Source: Trebouxia sp. TZW2008
Taxonomy: Eukaryota; Chlorophyta; Trebouxiophyceae; Trebouxiales; Trebouxiaceae
Direction of reading: 5' to 3'
NCBI GenBank assembly: GCA_002118135.1
Contig: BDIU01000138.1
Location: 1-64,000 of the forward strand
Length of the DNA stretch: 64,000 nucleotides
Positions 21,887-32,625 of the stretch are shown piece after piece (the stretch's first letter is position 1; the number at the start of each line of letters is the position of its first letter). Both the position numbers and the translations under genes were made by a program. The notes beneath the pieces were generated by a model. It was given only the letters and a program-made list of their open reading frames with translations. It was not told where the DNA came from and searched no databases.

Positions 21887-24800
21887 ATGGACGGCAGCAA
21901 CGGGTTCACCCGCTGGCTGTCATCATGTTACCAGTTCATGTTCCGACAACGTCGTACTGCACTGCACTTTTGGTCAACACTGGTCGTGCTTGTGATATTC
22001 TTCGTCTTTATGATGGCGTTCCGGGTCAATCTGCAGTGGTTTTGGCTGCTCCTGTATGCTGCTCTTATTTTGCCGTTCGCGCCGTACGTCACCAAGCCTG
22101 AGTTCTTTTACCGGTAAGCTGACAGCATGCTGCAGCTTGAAATTGTTCGGTTTGTTTACTGGGCAACGACTGCATCAAACTGTCGTCAACCAGTCCGTAC
22201 ATGCGCTGATATAGTGCAAAAGGTTGATTCATGTCGTGTACGCCGTGTTTTGCGAACGTCGAGGCTTGCGCTAGCGCAGTTAATCAGTCGAAATAGTCAA
22301 CGTTTCGAGCTGCCTGCTGCGCTGTCCTCCCATACTGTATGTGGGCCATGCACAGGCTCTGAACGGCGCCATGAAATTGCAGGGGTGGGCTGACTTCCGA
22401 GAAGCAAGGTGTAAGGCACATCGTATTGCTTGCTGCCTCGGCATCTATATCGTGGGTCTTTGCCAAGTCCATCCTGAATGCGTCTCTGCTCGGCGGAGAG
22501 TTCGGCATAGTCGGCGCCTGTGCCTACAGTACGTCTCGGAAGCCCCGATACTGTTTATTGCAAACAGTCTTAGCCCAGTGGCCCTCGCAAATGCCCTCCT
22601 GTGGCTGAAACCAGCTTGTTTCTGCTGCTGCAGCTGCATACTATACTTCCTTTGCATCCGTGGGGATTGTGATCTATCTGATACGCACACGGCAAGGATA
22701 TCGAAGTCTCCCAGAAGCCATCAATGAGCGCTATGGCAGCTTAGCCACACTGGCATTTGGGTTGGCTGTCCTTTTCCGCCTGTATCAGGAAGTGTGGTCC
22801 AATGCTCTCGTTGTGGCTGGCTTCTATGGAGATGAGGTAAGGCATGCCTTGGTACTGGATGTCAGCAAAACCTTGCTCAGAGCCAGCAATACAAATAATA
22901 TGAACTCACCATCCAAATGTGAGAATCACAGCCAGCAAACTGCGTCAAAGACGGGAGCAGGCTTTATGCACTGCTGCAGCATAGTGAAGAGTGAGAGCTT
23001 GGTGCATGCCTGTCCACCGTGTTTGACTGGTTGCACTAAAGCAGGACAGGACAGAAAACTAGAACCATTTCTATTGACCAATAATGGAAAAAGTAGTGAA
23101 ATGCCTGTCATCTGCTCATTCACAGGCTGCAAGCAAGAAAGAAAGCCAAACAGACACTCAACAGCAGAGTGTCTTTAGGACCAAAGCAAGACATGTGAAT
23201 TGCTGCAGCACAGTACAGAAATCATCATAGCGTTATGCATTGCTGCAGCGCAACAAAGAGTGGTGGCTGGATGCGTGCCTCTCCATTTTTATTCATGTAC
23301 TGCATGGAGGTCTACTGCAGGCGGCATGCAGGCAACAAATTTCACTTGAAGCCATACTTCACCTGCAAAGTACATCAAGGGCTTGTGCATTGCTGCAGCA
23401 CAGCAAAGAGTGGTGGCTTGGTGCGTGCCTTTCTACCTTGATCCCCGTCATCTACTCTTTCACAGGCGGCATGCGAGCGTCCCTGGTTACAGATGTGGCC
23501 CAGTCCATCATATGTGTGGGTTTCCTTATTGGGCTGCTGATTGTGCTGGGAGTCAATGCTCCTGCTAGCTTTGGATCCTGGAATCCTGCAGGTACACAAC
23601 GTCTCATGCAAATCTATCGCTTTATGTATGCATTACGTCTGTGTGCATCCTGGGCTGTTGTATGTGCTGGGAGTCAATGCTCCTGCTGGTTTTGGCTCAT
23701 GGAACCCTGCAGGTAGATATCTCCTTGAGAATTTCTGTCTTCATGCACAGTCTGTTGTCGATGCCACCATTCTCAAACAAAATGTAATCATGGCAGGTCC
23801 ACAGTCTGGTTGGACCTTCTGTCCAGTAACCTGCAAACATTATTCACAGTATGTATAAGCCTTCCTTTATACCATCGTCTGACTGTAAACAGTACATTGT
23901 GTATGCTCAGCACTTTTACACTCTGCCTAGTTTAGCAACTGCTCAACGCGACAATCTTCACTGCTAATTTGCAGGCACATACAGTCTGCCTGCGAACGCC
24001 AATCCGCCAATTAAAGCTGAGGAATGTCCTGCTGTTGGCATCTCACATGTTGCTGATCCCTGCTTCTTGCTTGCAGGCACATGCACTTTGGCCGCAAACC
24101 CCAGTTCACTGATCAATACGAGTTGGTGGGCATTGCAGTTGTTTTTTGCTGCATGGCATCATGCACAACCACAAGCCAATCATGTCATCTCAATCACAAT
24201 CTCTGACATGAACATGCTTGTTTCTGACCTGTGACTGACAAGCCTTGCTTCTGGTTTGTACTTGTATGCAGTATGGCTGTTAACCCGAATCCACCAATCA
24301 CTGCTGATCAGTGCGCTGCAGTTGCTAGCAAAGCTCTGCCAAAGACTGTGCTGTGTTTGGCATGATCGGACATTGATGGTGGATTGACACTACGAGTTGC
24401 TTGCCGGCCCATGCTGTCTGGCTGCTGACCTCAGTCCATCAGTCATTGCTGGTTAGTGCTGCAGTTGCCAGCAAAGCTCTGCCAAAGACTGTACTGTGAT
24501 TGGCAATGATTGGACATTGATGGTGGATTGACACTAGGAGTTGCTTGCCGGCACATGCTGTCTGGCTGCTGACCTCAATCCACCAGTCACTGCCAGTGAG
24601 TGCTGCAGTTGCCAGCAAAGCTCTGCCGAAGAAGGTGCTGAGATTGGCAATAGTTGGACACTGATGCAGATCCCAATCCAGTAGTCACTGCTGATCACTG
24701 TGCTGCTGTTAACAACCAATGGATTCATAATGCTTGCTTTTGGCTTTCAGGCACATGCAGTCTGCTGCTGACTCAGAGTCACCAATGATTGCAACTTATT

Positions 24801-27144
24801 GTGCTGCTGTTGGCATTCAACAACTTGACACTCTCTGCAGGCACATGCAGTCTGGCTGCTGATCCGAATCCACCAATCACTGCTGATAAGTGTGCTGCAG
24901 TTGCTAGCAAAGCTCTATCAAAGAAATTGCTGTGGTCGGCAATAAATGGACGCTGATGCAGATCCCGATGCACTGGTCACTGCTGATCACTGTGCTGCTG
25001 TTGGCCTTGACTTAGTTCATTCACCCTGCTTCCTGCTTGCAGACACAAGCAGTTTTGTTGCTGACCCAAATTTGCCAATAAGTATTCATCGCTGTGATGC
25101 TGTTTGCTTAATATTACTGGCCTATTGGCTGTTTGTGTCAACTGATATGATGAGTGGCTTGCAGGCACATGTAGTCTGGCTGCAGATCCCAATCCGCCAA
25201 TCACTGCTGACCAATGTGCTGCTGTTGGCATTGACTGGACTGGCAGTGCCAGCAAAGCTGCCCTGGCTTCCAACTTCACAGCAGCTTCCTGCAGCTACCC
25301 AAGTAAGCATGCAGTTGCAATTTCCAAACTTCGCGTTTTCATCCTAGCACACTGCACCTTCCTGGCATTACAAATTGGAAGTTGCAATGTTCACTTGTTT
25401 GAGATCCATTGCCTGCTGTATCTGCAGCCTCTGTCTGTTCCCGTTTCTTACTTCACATGTGCAATGAGATTGGTCATGCGCTTGAGACTGTATCGAAATT
25501 GACGTTGTTGAATTGCTCATGGCCATTACCAATCGAAGAACATGCACTGCGCTGCAAGGAACCTGGTCAGGCTCAACGCGTCAGTTACTTCATTGCAGAC
25601 ATGACATTGCTTCAACATTGCTGAGCTTGCAACAAGCACTTACCAAGGCACATGCACTGCTCCTTGATTAGAAGGCTGCATTGCACTCTCGACATTGCTT
25701 TGATCCTCTGCTTGCAGCTGTCACTACTCAAGGCACATGCACTGGGGTGGGATTAGTCTGGTCAGGCTCCAAATGTCAGCTACTGCATTGCACACTTGGC
25801 AGAATTCACTTACAGATAGACAGTTCTACGGGCTTCTGCGACAAAACAGATCTTACATAGGTAGATTAATGACTTGAGTCAGTATGAGTCTAAGTAGCTT
25901 CACAACCCAACATGCTTTGTTGTTTGTGTCTGCAGCTGTCACTACTCAAGGCACACGCACTGGCGCGAGAGGCATCTGGTCAGGTTCTACATGTCAGCAA
26001 ATGCAGCAGCCTCTGTGCACTTGAGCTGTTCTGGACAGTATCTTCACACTCAAGGGCAATCAATCATGTAATTGAAGCTGCAATGCACAAACTGATACTC
26101 TTGACTTGCTTGCAGCAATCACTTCGCAAGGCACATGCACTGGAGTTGGAGGAATCTGGTCAGGCTCGACATGTCAGCTACTGCAGCAGCCACCTTGCAC
26201 TCAGGCAGGCGGCGTGTGGCAACCTCGCAAGCGGGCATCCCTTGAAGGTGGCATGGACCTCCTCAGTGTGGGCCTTTTACAGGTGATCATGTTGTTTGCA
26301 AGCTTAGCCTGCTGCATGGGAAATTCTGTACGTGTTATCATGTCTGGCGCTTTGCATCCAGCATTCTCCAACCGACACTCGCTGTTGCAAGCATGACTGA
26401 CTGCATAGCGAGTCTCACACACCATGCTTTAACTCTGTACTGGCCTGCTGGCGTGTTCTCAAATATCCTGTGTAATTGTAGTCTTTTCACACAAAAAGAT
26501 GCTCATCTTGTATCAGATTCTTGGACAGAATTAGTCGAGCACAGTCGTCCTCCCTGCAGTCTTGCACACATTGCTGTGTGCATTCCATTCTCTACTGCAT
26601 GTACCAGTGTGTACTGGCAAAATCCGCAACCCTACTGTTGAGTGTGTGGCGACTGTATGCAGGGCATCCTGAGTTACCCATTCTTTGATCCTGTGCTGAC
26701 AGACAGAGCCTTCCTGGCCTCCCCGCCAGCCATGCTCATCAGCTTCATCCTGGCTGCCTTCATTTCTGGCACCTTCATCTTCCTGTTTGCATTCACTGGC
26801 ATCTTTGGCAACATGGTCGCTACCCTGCGCCCTCAAACGTGAGGTTTGACTTGGATTGGTGTTACCTCCTGTTGATGGTTTCATCCTGGTTGCTTTCATC
26901 TCTGGCATCTTCATCTTCCTCTTTGCCTTCACTGGAATCTTTGGCAACATGTTTGCCACCTTGCGCCCTCAGACGTGAGTGTTTCTTGCTTTTGTTGCTG
27001 CTTTTTCATCACTGTTTTGTTGTTGGTAGTGTGCTTTTGTTGGTACTTTTTCATCACTGGTTTTTTGTTGGTTGTGTTCTGTAGTATTTGTCATTCATGA
27101 CTGGATCTGCTGGTCTACCGCTCTCAGTGTAGATGTAGAATCTC

Positions 27145-27176
<32 letters not shown>

Positions 27177-29403
27177 TTGTCCCTCCTCTTGCTGTTCCCT
27201 TCTCTGCTGTCTGCACACTCAGCCATACCTCAGGCAGTCTTGCCCTGGCTCCCAGTCTGCCCTTGCCCTTGCTGTTCCCTGCCCCTGCTTTGCCCTGTTC
27301 CCTGCCCCTGCTCTTGCTGTTCCCTGCCCCTGCCCTTGCTGTTCCCTGCCCCTGCCCTTGCTGCTCCCTGCCCCTGCTTTGCCCTGTTCCAAGCATCCTC
27401 TGCTGTGCTTTCCTGCTCTTTGTTTCATCTGCATGGCAACAACATGGGTTAGACAGCTGTCAACAGTTACACACATATACTGCACGCTGTCTTGCAGTTG
27501 AGCACCATGACAATGGACTTGACAGTGAATGTTGCAGAATCAATGTCAGCCAGTGGTTGCTCAGCAATGCAGGCATACAGGAATATAACGTCAGCACAAG
27601 CTTTTGCATAATTTAGACAACCGGATGTGTGCCAAAATGTGTTGCACTGCAGATGTTGCCTTGCAGCATGCCAGTCTTGGGAACCACAACGCACTCTGTT
27701 CTGCTTGCTCACAGCCGCAACACTTGGATCGGTGACTGCTTGCTTACCCCAGATTGCAAATATGTTGTGTTGTTATGCTCACTGGCTGGCTTCCCAAGCC
27801 AACCTCTTTGCGCGCAAACCCACGGCAGTATCCAGGTACTCCTTCACCTTGTATTGCTCACTGACTGACGTGTCGATTGTCTGTTGCAGTGTTCCAGCAG
27901 CAATCTACGCAAACCTATTTGCCGGCAACCCAACTGCAGTCTCCAAGTACTTTGGAACAGCTCTGTACTCTGTGACCAACATCATCTTCATCACAGAGTC
28001 TTTGTCAACCCTAGATTCCACTTTCACGTCAGCTGCCAAGCTGCTCGGGCCAGAGTTCCTGGGGATTCTGGAGACAGGCAAACCCCAGCCGCCACAAACA
28101 GCAAGCAAAAGGTAATGAGCCTATTCTGGCAGAGAAAGCAGCTGTTGTTCCTATATAGCATATGTGGCAGCTGTAAATTTATGCTGCAAACTTTACAGTG
28201 GAACTTTCTAATGCATGGAGACATATGAATTGCTTGCTGCCATGCAATATAGACCTGATACTTCTCAACTGCCACACTGCACATCTGCAAGCCCCTTCTT
28301 CTCAGCCGCTTGAGTGGGAAACAAGAAGTTTTTGGAAATTTCCAAGCGCAAACATACGGTCTGTCATCCATCTCACTTTTACAGGGCAGACAGAGTATGC
28401 TTTGCAGGCATTTGCGTGCTGGGCGGATCATTATAGTGGTGCTGGCAGTCATTGGCATACTACCTCTTCTGGCAACACCAACTGCCCTCAATGCGACCAC
28501 CGTCAGCGGAACCCTTATCATGGGCCTGGGTCCACCGGTCTTCTTCTTGATATTCATCAAGGGCTACCGCCCTCTCACCTTTCACATCCCCTTCTGGTGG
28601 TGAGTCACTGTCAGTCACATAAGAGCTGGCTTTGTCAGCATGCAGTGCTCTTCTTTATCCTCACTTAGCGTTTCACCTTCCACATCCTCTTCTGCTGGTG
28701 AGTTACTGCCAATCACGTATGAGCTGGCTTTGTCAGCATGCAGTTTTCTTCTTGATCCTCCTCAAGGGCGGCAGCCCTCCCACCTTCCACATCCTCTTCT
28801 GGTGATGAGTCATACTTAGCAATACTTGAGCCGGCTTTGTCTGCTGACCTTAATCTGCTCAGTAACTCATCAGCTGTTAGCTTTAGTCATATCTCTCATG
28901 GGCACGTATAAGCACTGTCCTGCCATTTGCTTGATTGTGACTCCAGGGCTGTTGCTGTTTCACCATCCATGTGTCTCAGTGACAGCTTGTATCTGTGCAG
29001 GGGCATCGGCATGGGTGTGACATTCCAGCTGTCAACAGCAGAATGCTGTAGGGACTACATCAATACCAGGGGTTTTGCTTGGGGTTCTGGCGAGAACAAC
29101 ACCCTATTAGGGTTCAATGTGATCGGAACCATAATTGCCTGGGGACTGGCAGGTATCAGCCTTTTGGAAAATGCGGAAGGGTCTAATTTGATTATGGCTG
29201 CTGCCCATGGCAACAACATTGTGAAGGTCATTCAAAAGGCCTTGAAACCGCTGAATCGCATTCTTGGAGGCAGATTTGACAAAACAAATGCCATTAGTGA
29301 CAATGCTGTTGTCAGAAATGATGACATCATGACCTCTGGCAAAGCTGAGTCTGTGTACGAGGATCATGATCAGATGGCTCATGATCATGCAAGAGCTGTC
29401 TAG
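21887..29403 (+). CDS. Sodium:solute symporter (SSS) family permease
   Basis: Multipass plasma-membrane-type transporter. Ten exons in phase: 21887-22113, 22416-22528, 22634-22836, 23399-23591, 25165-25302, 26116-26282, 26663-26838, 27890-28111, 28408-28599, 29001-29403; 677 residues. Many hydrophobic spans are visible, for example TLVVLVIFFVFMMAF, SFILAAFISGTFIFLFAF and RIIIVVLAVIGILPLL. SSS-like signatures include SISWVFAKSI, TRQGYRSLPEAINERYG and TGGMRASLVTDVAQSI. Between membrane spans is a Cys-rich loop with two GGxW motifs (CTGVGGIW, CTQAGGVW). The C-terminus is hydrophilic and acidic/His-rich. The substrate cannot be told; it does not look like DUR3. Exons 4-9 are surrounded by many echo copies. 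Confidence 0.85.
22968..23330 (+). repeat. Echoes of symporter exon 4 start
   Basis: Copies at about 22972-23130 and 23240-23330 repeat CTGCTGCAGCA..AAGAGTG and the GCRTGCCT stretch of the exon at 23399. The first also repeats the later CATCTRCTC..TTCACAGGC part. Confidence 0.75.
23630..23716 (+). repeat. Echo of symporter exon 4 end
   Basis: Repeats the last ~70 bases of exon 23399-23591 (LGVNAPAGFGSWNPAG) with a GTAGAT donor, downstream of the intact exon and still open. Confidence 0.85.
23975..25110 (+). repeat. About ten tandem echoes of symporter exon 5
   Basis: Degraded copies of the exon at 25165-25302 start at about 23975, 24077, 24271, 24405, 24546, 24663, 24752, 24842, 24955 and 25041. 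Most share the acceptor GCAGGCACATGCAGTCTG or close variants, then CCAATCACTGCTGATCA and TGTGCTGC. Several have lost the acceptor (GCCGG for GCAGG) or acquired stops. This is the largest array in the window. Confidence 0.88.
25535..26010 (+). repeat. Three to four echoes of symporter exon 6 start
   Basis: Copies at about 25540, 25646 (weak), 25717 and 25934 repeat AAGGCACATGCACTGG and TCTGGTCAGG of the exon at 26116. The last two begin identically (GCAGCTGTCACTACTCAAGG), so they probably arose from one another. Confidence 0.8.
26870..26978 (+). repeat. Echo of symporter exon 7 end
   Basis: Repeats the membrane-span coding end of exon 26663-26838 (FLFAFTGIFGNMFATLRPQT) with a GTGAGT donor. 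It is open and about 90% identical by eye. Confidence 0.88.
27140..27390 (+). repeat. CCCTGT / CCCTGCCCCTGCTCTTG pyrimidine-rich minisatellite
   Basis: Intronic low-complexity DNA: five CCCTGT hexamers at about 27145-27175, then several ~30-bp units built from TGTTCCCTGCCCCTGC at 27255-27390. Long open frames through it on both strands are compositional artefacts. Confidence 0.85.
27800..27840 (+). repeat. Echo of symporter exon 8 start
   Basis: Short copy of the AACCTCTTTGC..AACCCACGGCAGT part of the exon at 27890, upstream of it. Confidence 0.65.
28640..28805 (+). repeat. Two echoes of symporter exon 9 end
   Basis: Segments at about 28665-28725 and 28752-28805 repeat the exon end (CACATCCYCTTCTGGTGGTG and neighbours) and adjoining intron, downstream of exon 28408-28599. 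Confidence 0.75.
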
Positions 29404-30328
29404 ATTTTGCATATGCAGGTTGAGCTGGAGACTAATCTCTGCATAGCCAGATGGTCACTCTTAATATTGTGCTGATGAGTGTTTTGCCGATTGAAGAAGT
29501 ATCGTGCAGACATTGACATTGGTCAAAGTGTGCAGTTGCAATCCTGTGATGCTGGACTTTGTGTGTTGTATATGTTTGTTATGTGCCTTGACTGGTGCAT
29601 CAAATTTTGGTTCAGACATAGATGAAACCATTCTTATATCTGCTTTCAGGTTTTCCCTCAGTTTGCCAGGCTTCTGTCTACAAGTTTTATCAGCGTGCAG
29701 TCGCCTCACATCGATATCTCTGTCTGGCTCATAGCGTGTCTGACGTTTGTCTGCCTGTCTTACATAACTGCATTTCTGCCACGAAGCATGTGAACGGTGA
29801 TTTCGTACATGCAGCCTTTGCTGTGATTGCATTCATAAATGTCATATTGCTGGAAGTAATACCTGTCAGTTGCTACTTAACAATGCGTTGATGCCTTGAG
29901 AACATGACGGGCCATATGCATGGCATTTGACGTACTTAACATTGTTGAGACAGCTCAGCGGCTAGCTATAGCACTGGTTTGAGGATGATTGCAGCTATGC
30001 AGCGCTGTGCAGCTGCGGCACTCTCGACACACAGCTCAGCAACAGGTTTCCCTGAAAGCTTTGGCTGAACGGCACATGGCGGTCACAGGTGGCAATTGCA
30101 CGGACCATTCCAAGAAGCTGCAGCGAGAGAATCTATTGAGCATTCGGCACGGAAGTGAACTACAACGCAACAGCACGCTGTTGATAAGGTGTTGATTGAC
30201 GGCAGCTGCCAGATCTGATCCAGCAGCCGTTGAGAGGCCCGGATACGGCCGCGCTAGCCTGCCCTCAGACTGTCAGTGACTGTTTCGCGCTCCAAGTCGT
30301 CTTTTGCGTTACACCGGGCTTGTCCGTA
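29404..30328. other. Intergenic stretch downstream of the symporter
   Basis: No convincing exon on either strand. Open frames here are short and lack recognisable motifs. Confidence 0.4.
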
Positions 30329-31251
30329 ATGCGCCGTTGTCTGCAACTTTCATGCGTCAGCTACGCCTCGGTGGCGTTGCTCGTAGCCGTGTGCCTCACG
30401 CAGACCCAGCCCACTAATGGTGAGCCAACCGCCACATGGTCTATGCGTGACGCTGTCCACTTTTGTGCGAAATGCAGCTTGGCTGCCGTTGCAGGTCAGC
30501 TAGCTTTCGACTGGGGTAGACCTTGCACGTAAGCAGTGCAGTGATGCCTTGTGCATGCTGATGCAGCAACCCAGCTGGCCAATTGCTGCATGAATCCCTG
30601 GCTGATTCGATTTGTTAGCATTTGATTTACCGCACTAGTTACATTCAAAGCATGCTGTGACAGAGGTGGTGCATGACAGGCTGGTGGGAACTTCCTCAGC
30701 ATCAGAAATAGCTCCAAGCTGTGGAAAGTGCGGCAACGGTAGCATGGCCTCAAATGCTACCAAAAAGGGCTGTACATTCAAGGTGCAGCAAGGAATGCAA
30801 GCTGCATGCACATGACCGCCAGCACAATACTTGCATTGACCACTGATCATGAAGCCAATGATCCTGTGCAGCTTACACAGCACACATAAGCACTTATGTA
30901 GCCCCCAACCACGCACCAAGCACTCCCTGCAAAGACTTGCATGAGGCCACCACAAAGGCAAGCTGTATGATAAGCTCCTCAGCTACCCTACAAGTGCTGA
31001 CCATTTGCAATAAATGTTGTTCTGTAGGATGTCACCGTCCCTCCATCTTCGAGCATAGCCTTCTCTTACCATGGCAACAACCACCACCTTTTTGTGGGCA
31101 GCAAAGCCTGCACCTACACCACCGAAATCTGTCCAAACAAGAAGGCTTCAGATGTCACTGCAGCCAACCCTTGCAACTACACCTTTCCAGCTACAGGTCT
31201 GCCTGCTGCAGGTTTACTGTACTGCACACAATGCCAGATGCAAAGCAAATG
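30329..31251 (+). CDS. Possible small secreted cupredoxin (phytocyanin)-like protein
   Basis: The ATG at 30329 opens a signal-peptide-like stretch (ASVALLVAVCLTQ). A second exon, from about 31028, encodes VTVPPSSSIAFSYHG, NNHHLFVGSKACTY, NYTFPATG and LLYCTQCQMQSK, reminiscent of the second half of a phytocyanin with a hydrophobic strand, paired His and a late Cys. It ends at a GTGAGT donor or a TAG at 31264. The two pieces do not join in phase with the donors I tried (30494, 30528), so an exon or the correct donor is missing. The classical HCxxGM copper loop is not intact. Treat as a low-confidence gene of unknown function. Confidence 0.35.
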
Positions 31252-31264
31252 TGAGTATTGCTGC

Positions 31265-32625
31265 ACACAATAGCATGCAGCACCATACAGCACTCAATGG
31301 TGGATGGCAGCATACAGAAGCTGCCCTGTACTAGACAAGCGAAAGTTTGCCATGCAGAGGACTGGCATACTTGCTAGCTGCTGCCTCTGATGCCTGGAGT
31401 AGCTTCTGTAACAGGGCATTTCTCTAACTGCATCCAAATGTAGGACTGAGCTTACAATCTGGTTTGCAGGGGTCTTTTATGTCAGTGACAAAACAAAGCA
31501 CTATTGTGAAGACTATTCTTCTCACCTGAAGGTTACAGTGCAGTGAGGCTTGCCGAGTGGCAGAGTGTGTGCTTATGGCACAATAAGCACTGCAACATAA
31601 TGTGCACAGTATGCATGAGCCTGTCACAACGCCAAGTTTGCGGAGGATTAAGCAGAGCTGTAAACTCAAGATCAATTATGTTGCCTCATCTCTGATTGTC
31701 TCCCATGAAGCTAGATCATAGTCATTGCGTCTGTGTAGACACATACCAAAGCACTGAACATTCAAGCTGTAACGCTGTCAGGCAGAAGAATTTATTGTAA
31801 TGACCATTTGCTACCAGACAAGCAGCAAATGCAAAGCTTGGTGAACTCAAAACACATTTTAGGGTCTGCAATTCGGGATTGGCGCTCACAGGGTCGAGCC
31901 ACTTGCCTGTGAGCACCCTTTGTGGGAACACAATGTTACAGCAGTCAGTCTGCTTGCATGTCACTTGGTGAGCCTATGTCATCACTGGCTACGTACGCTT
32001 GTATAGCTTGCCCACGCAGTCCTGCAAGACACACAATGTGTGTTTACTGCAATCAAGCATTCAGACTCTGTGCAATACATAGAGACACAAGTCAGCATGT
32101 CACTGACTGTCCGCTATAACAGTCATATTTGCTGCAAGGTCAATTCTCTTGCTGCAGCATGTGGCAAGCTACAACATTGCCAAGGTAAACATGCACAAGA
32201 AACACACACAACAGTGCCTCAAGCGCAACATGGCAATGCCAAAATAGGTCCCTCATGGACAGAAACGCCTGTTGTGGCATGTTGTGGCATGGCCACCACA
32301 ATCTGTCTCAATTGATGCCAGCAATTTGTTCCTGGGCTTAAGGGCGCTCAAGGATCCCAACTGGGACAGATCCATCAGGTAGCCAGGCAGGCAGGAGCAG
32401 ACATTTCGAGTAGAAGTCTTACAGGATTGCTGCTTCAGAAGCTTACTCAAAGCAACAGCGCCTTGAAACAGCTGCTGAGCATGACCCTATAAAGCTGCAC
32501 CTGCCTGATTCAACAGCATCTCTAGCATGCTTCAGGTGGGAAAAATTAGGTTTTAGACTTGTATGCAACATGTAACGAGGATGTCGCAATGACCGTGTTA
32601 ATCTCTGCATTGCTTCAAAGCTTAC
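31265..32625. other. Region downstream of the nucleoporin gene, end not resolved
   Basis: The 3' end of the minus-strand nucleoporin gene lies somewhere here. An echo of its exon at about 32628-32725 is visible at 32440-32540. No other gene is recognised. Confidence 0.4.
32440..32540 (-). repeat. Echo of a nucleoporin exon end
   Basis: Shares GCGCCTTGAAA.AGCTGCTG and the following ~80 bases with the exon end at about 32628-32725. It is downstream in the gene's direction and damaged. Confidence 0.7.

Noticed and set aside
27072..27616. Overlapping open frames through the CCCTG repeats
   Set aside because: Low-complexity intronic DNA of the symporter gene; no domain, and the frames arise from repeat periodicity.
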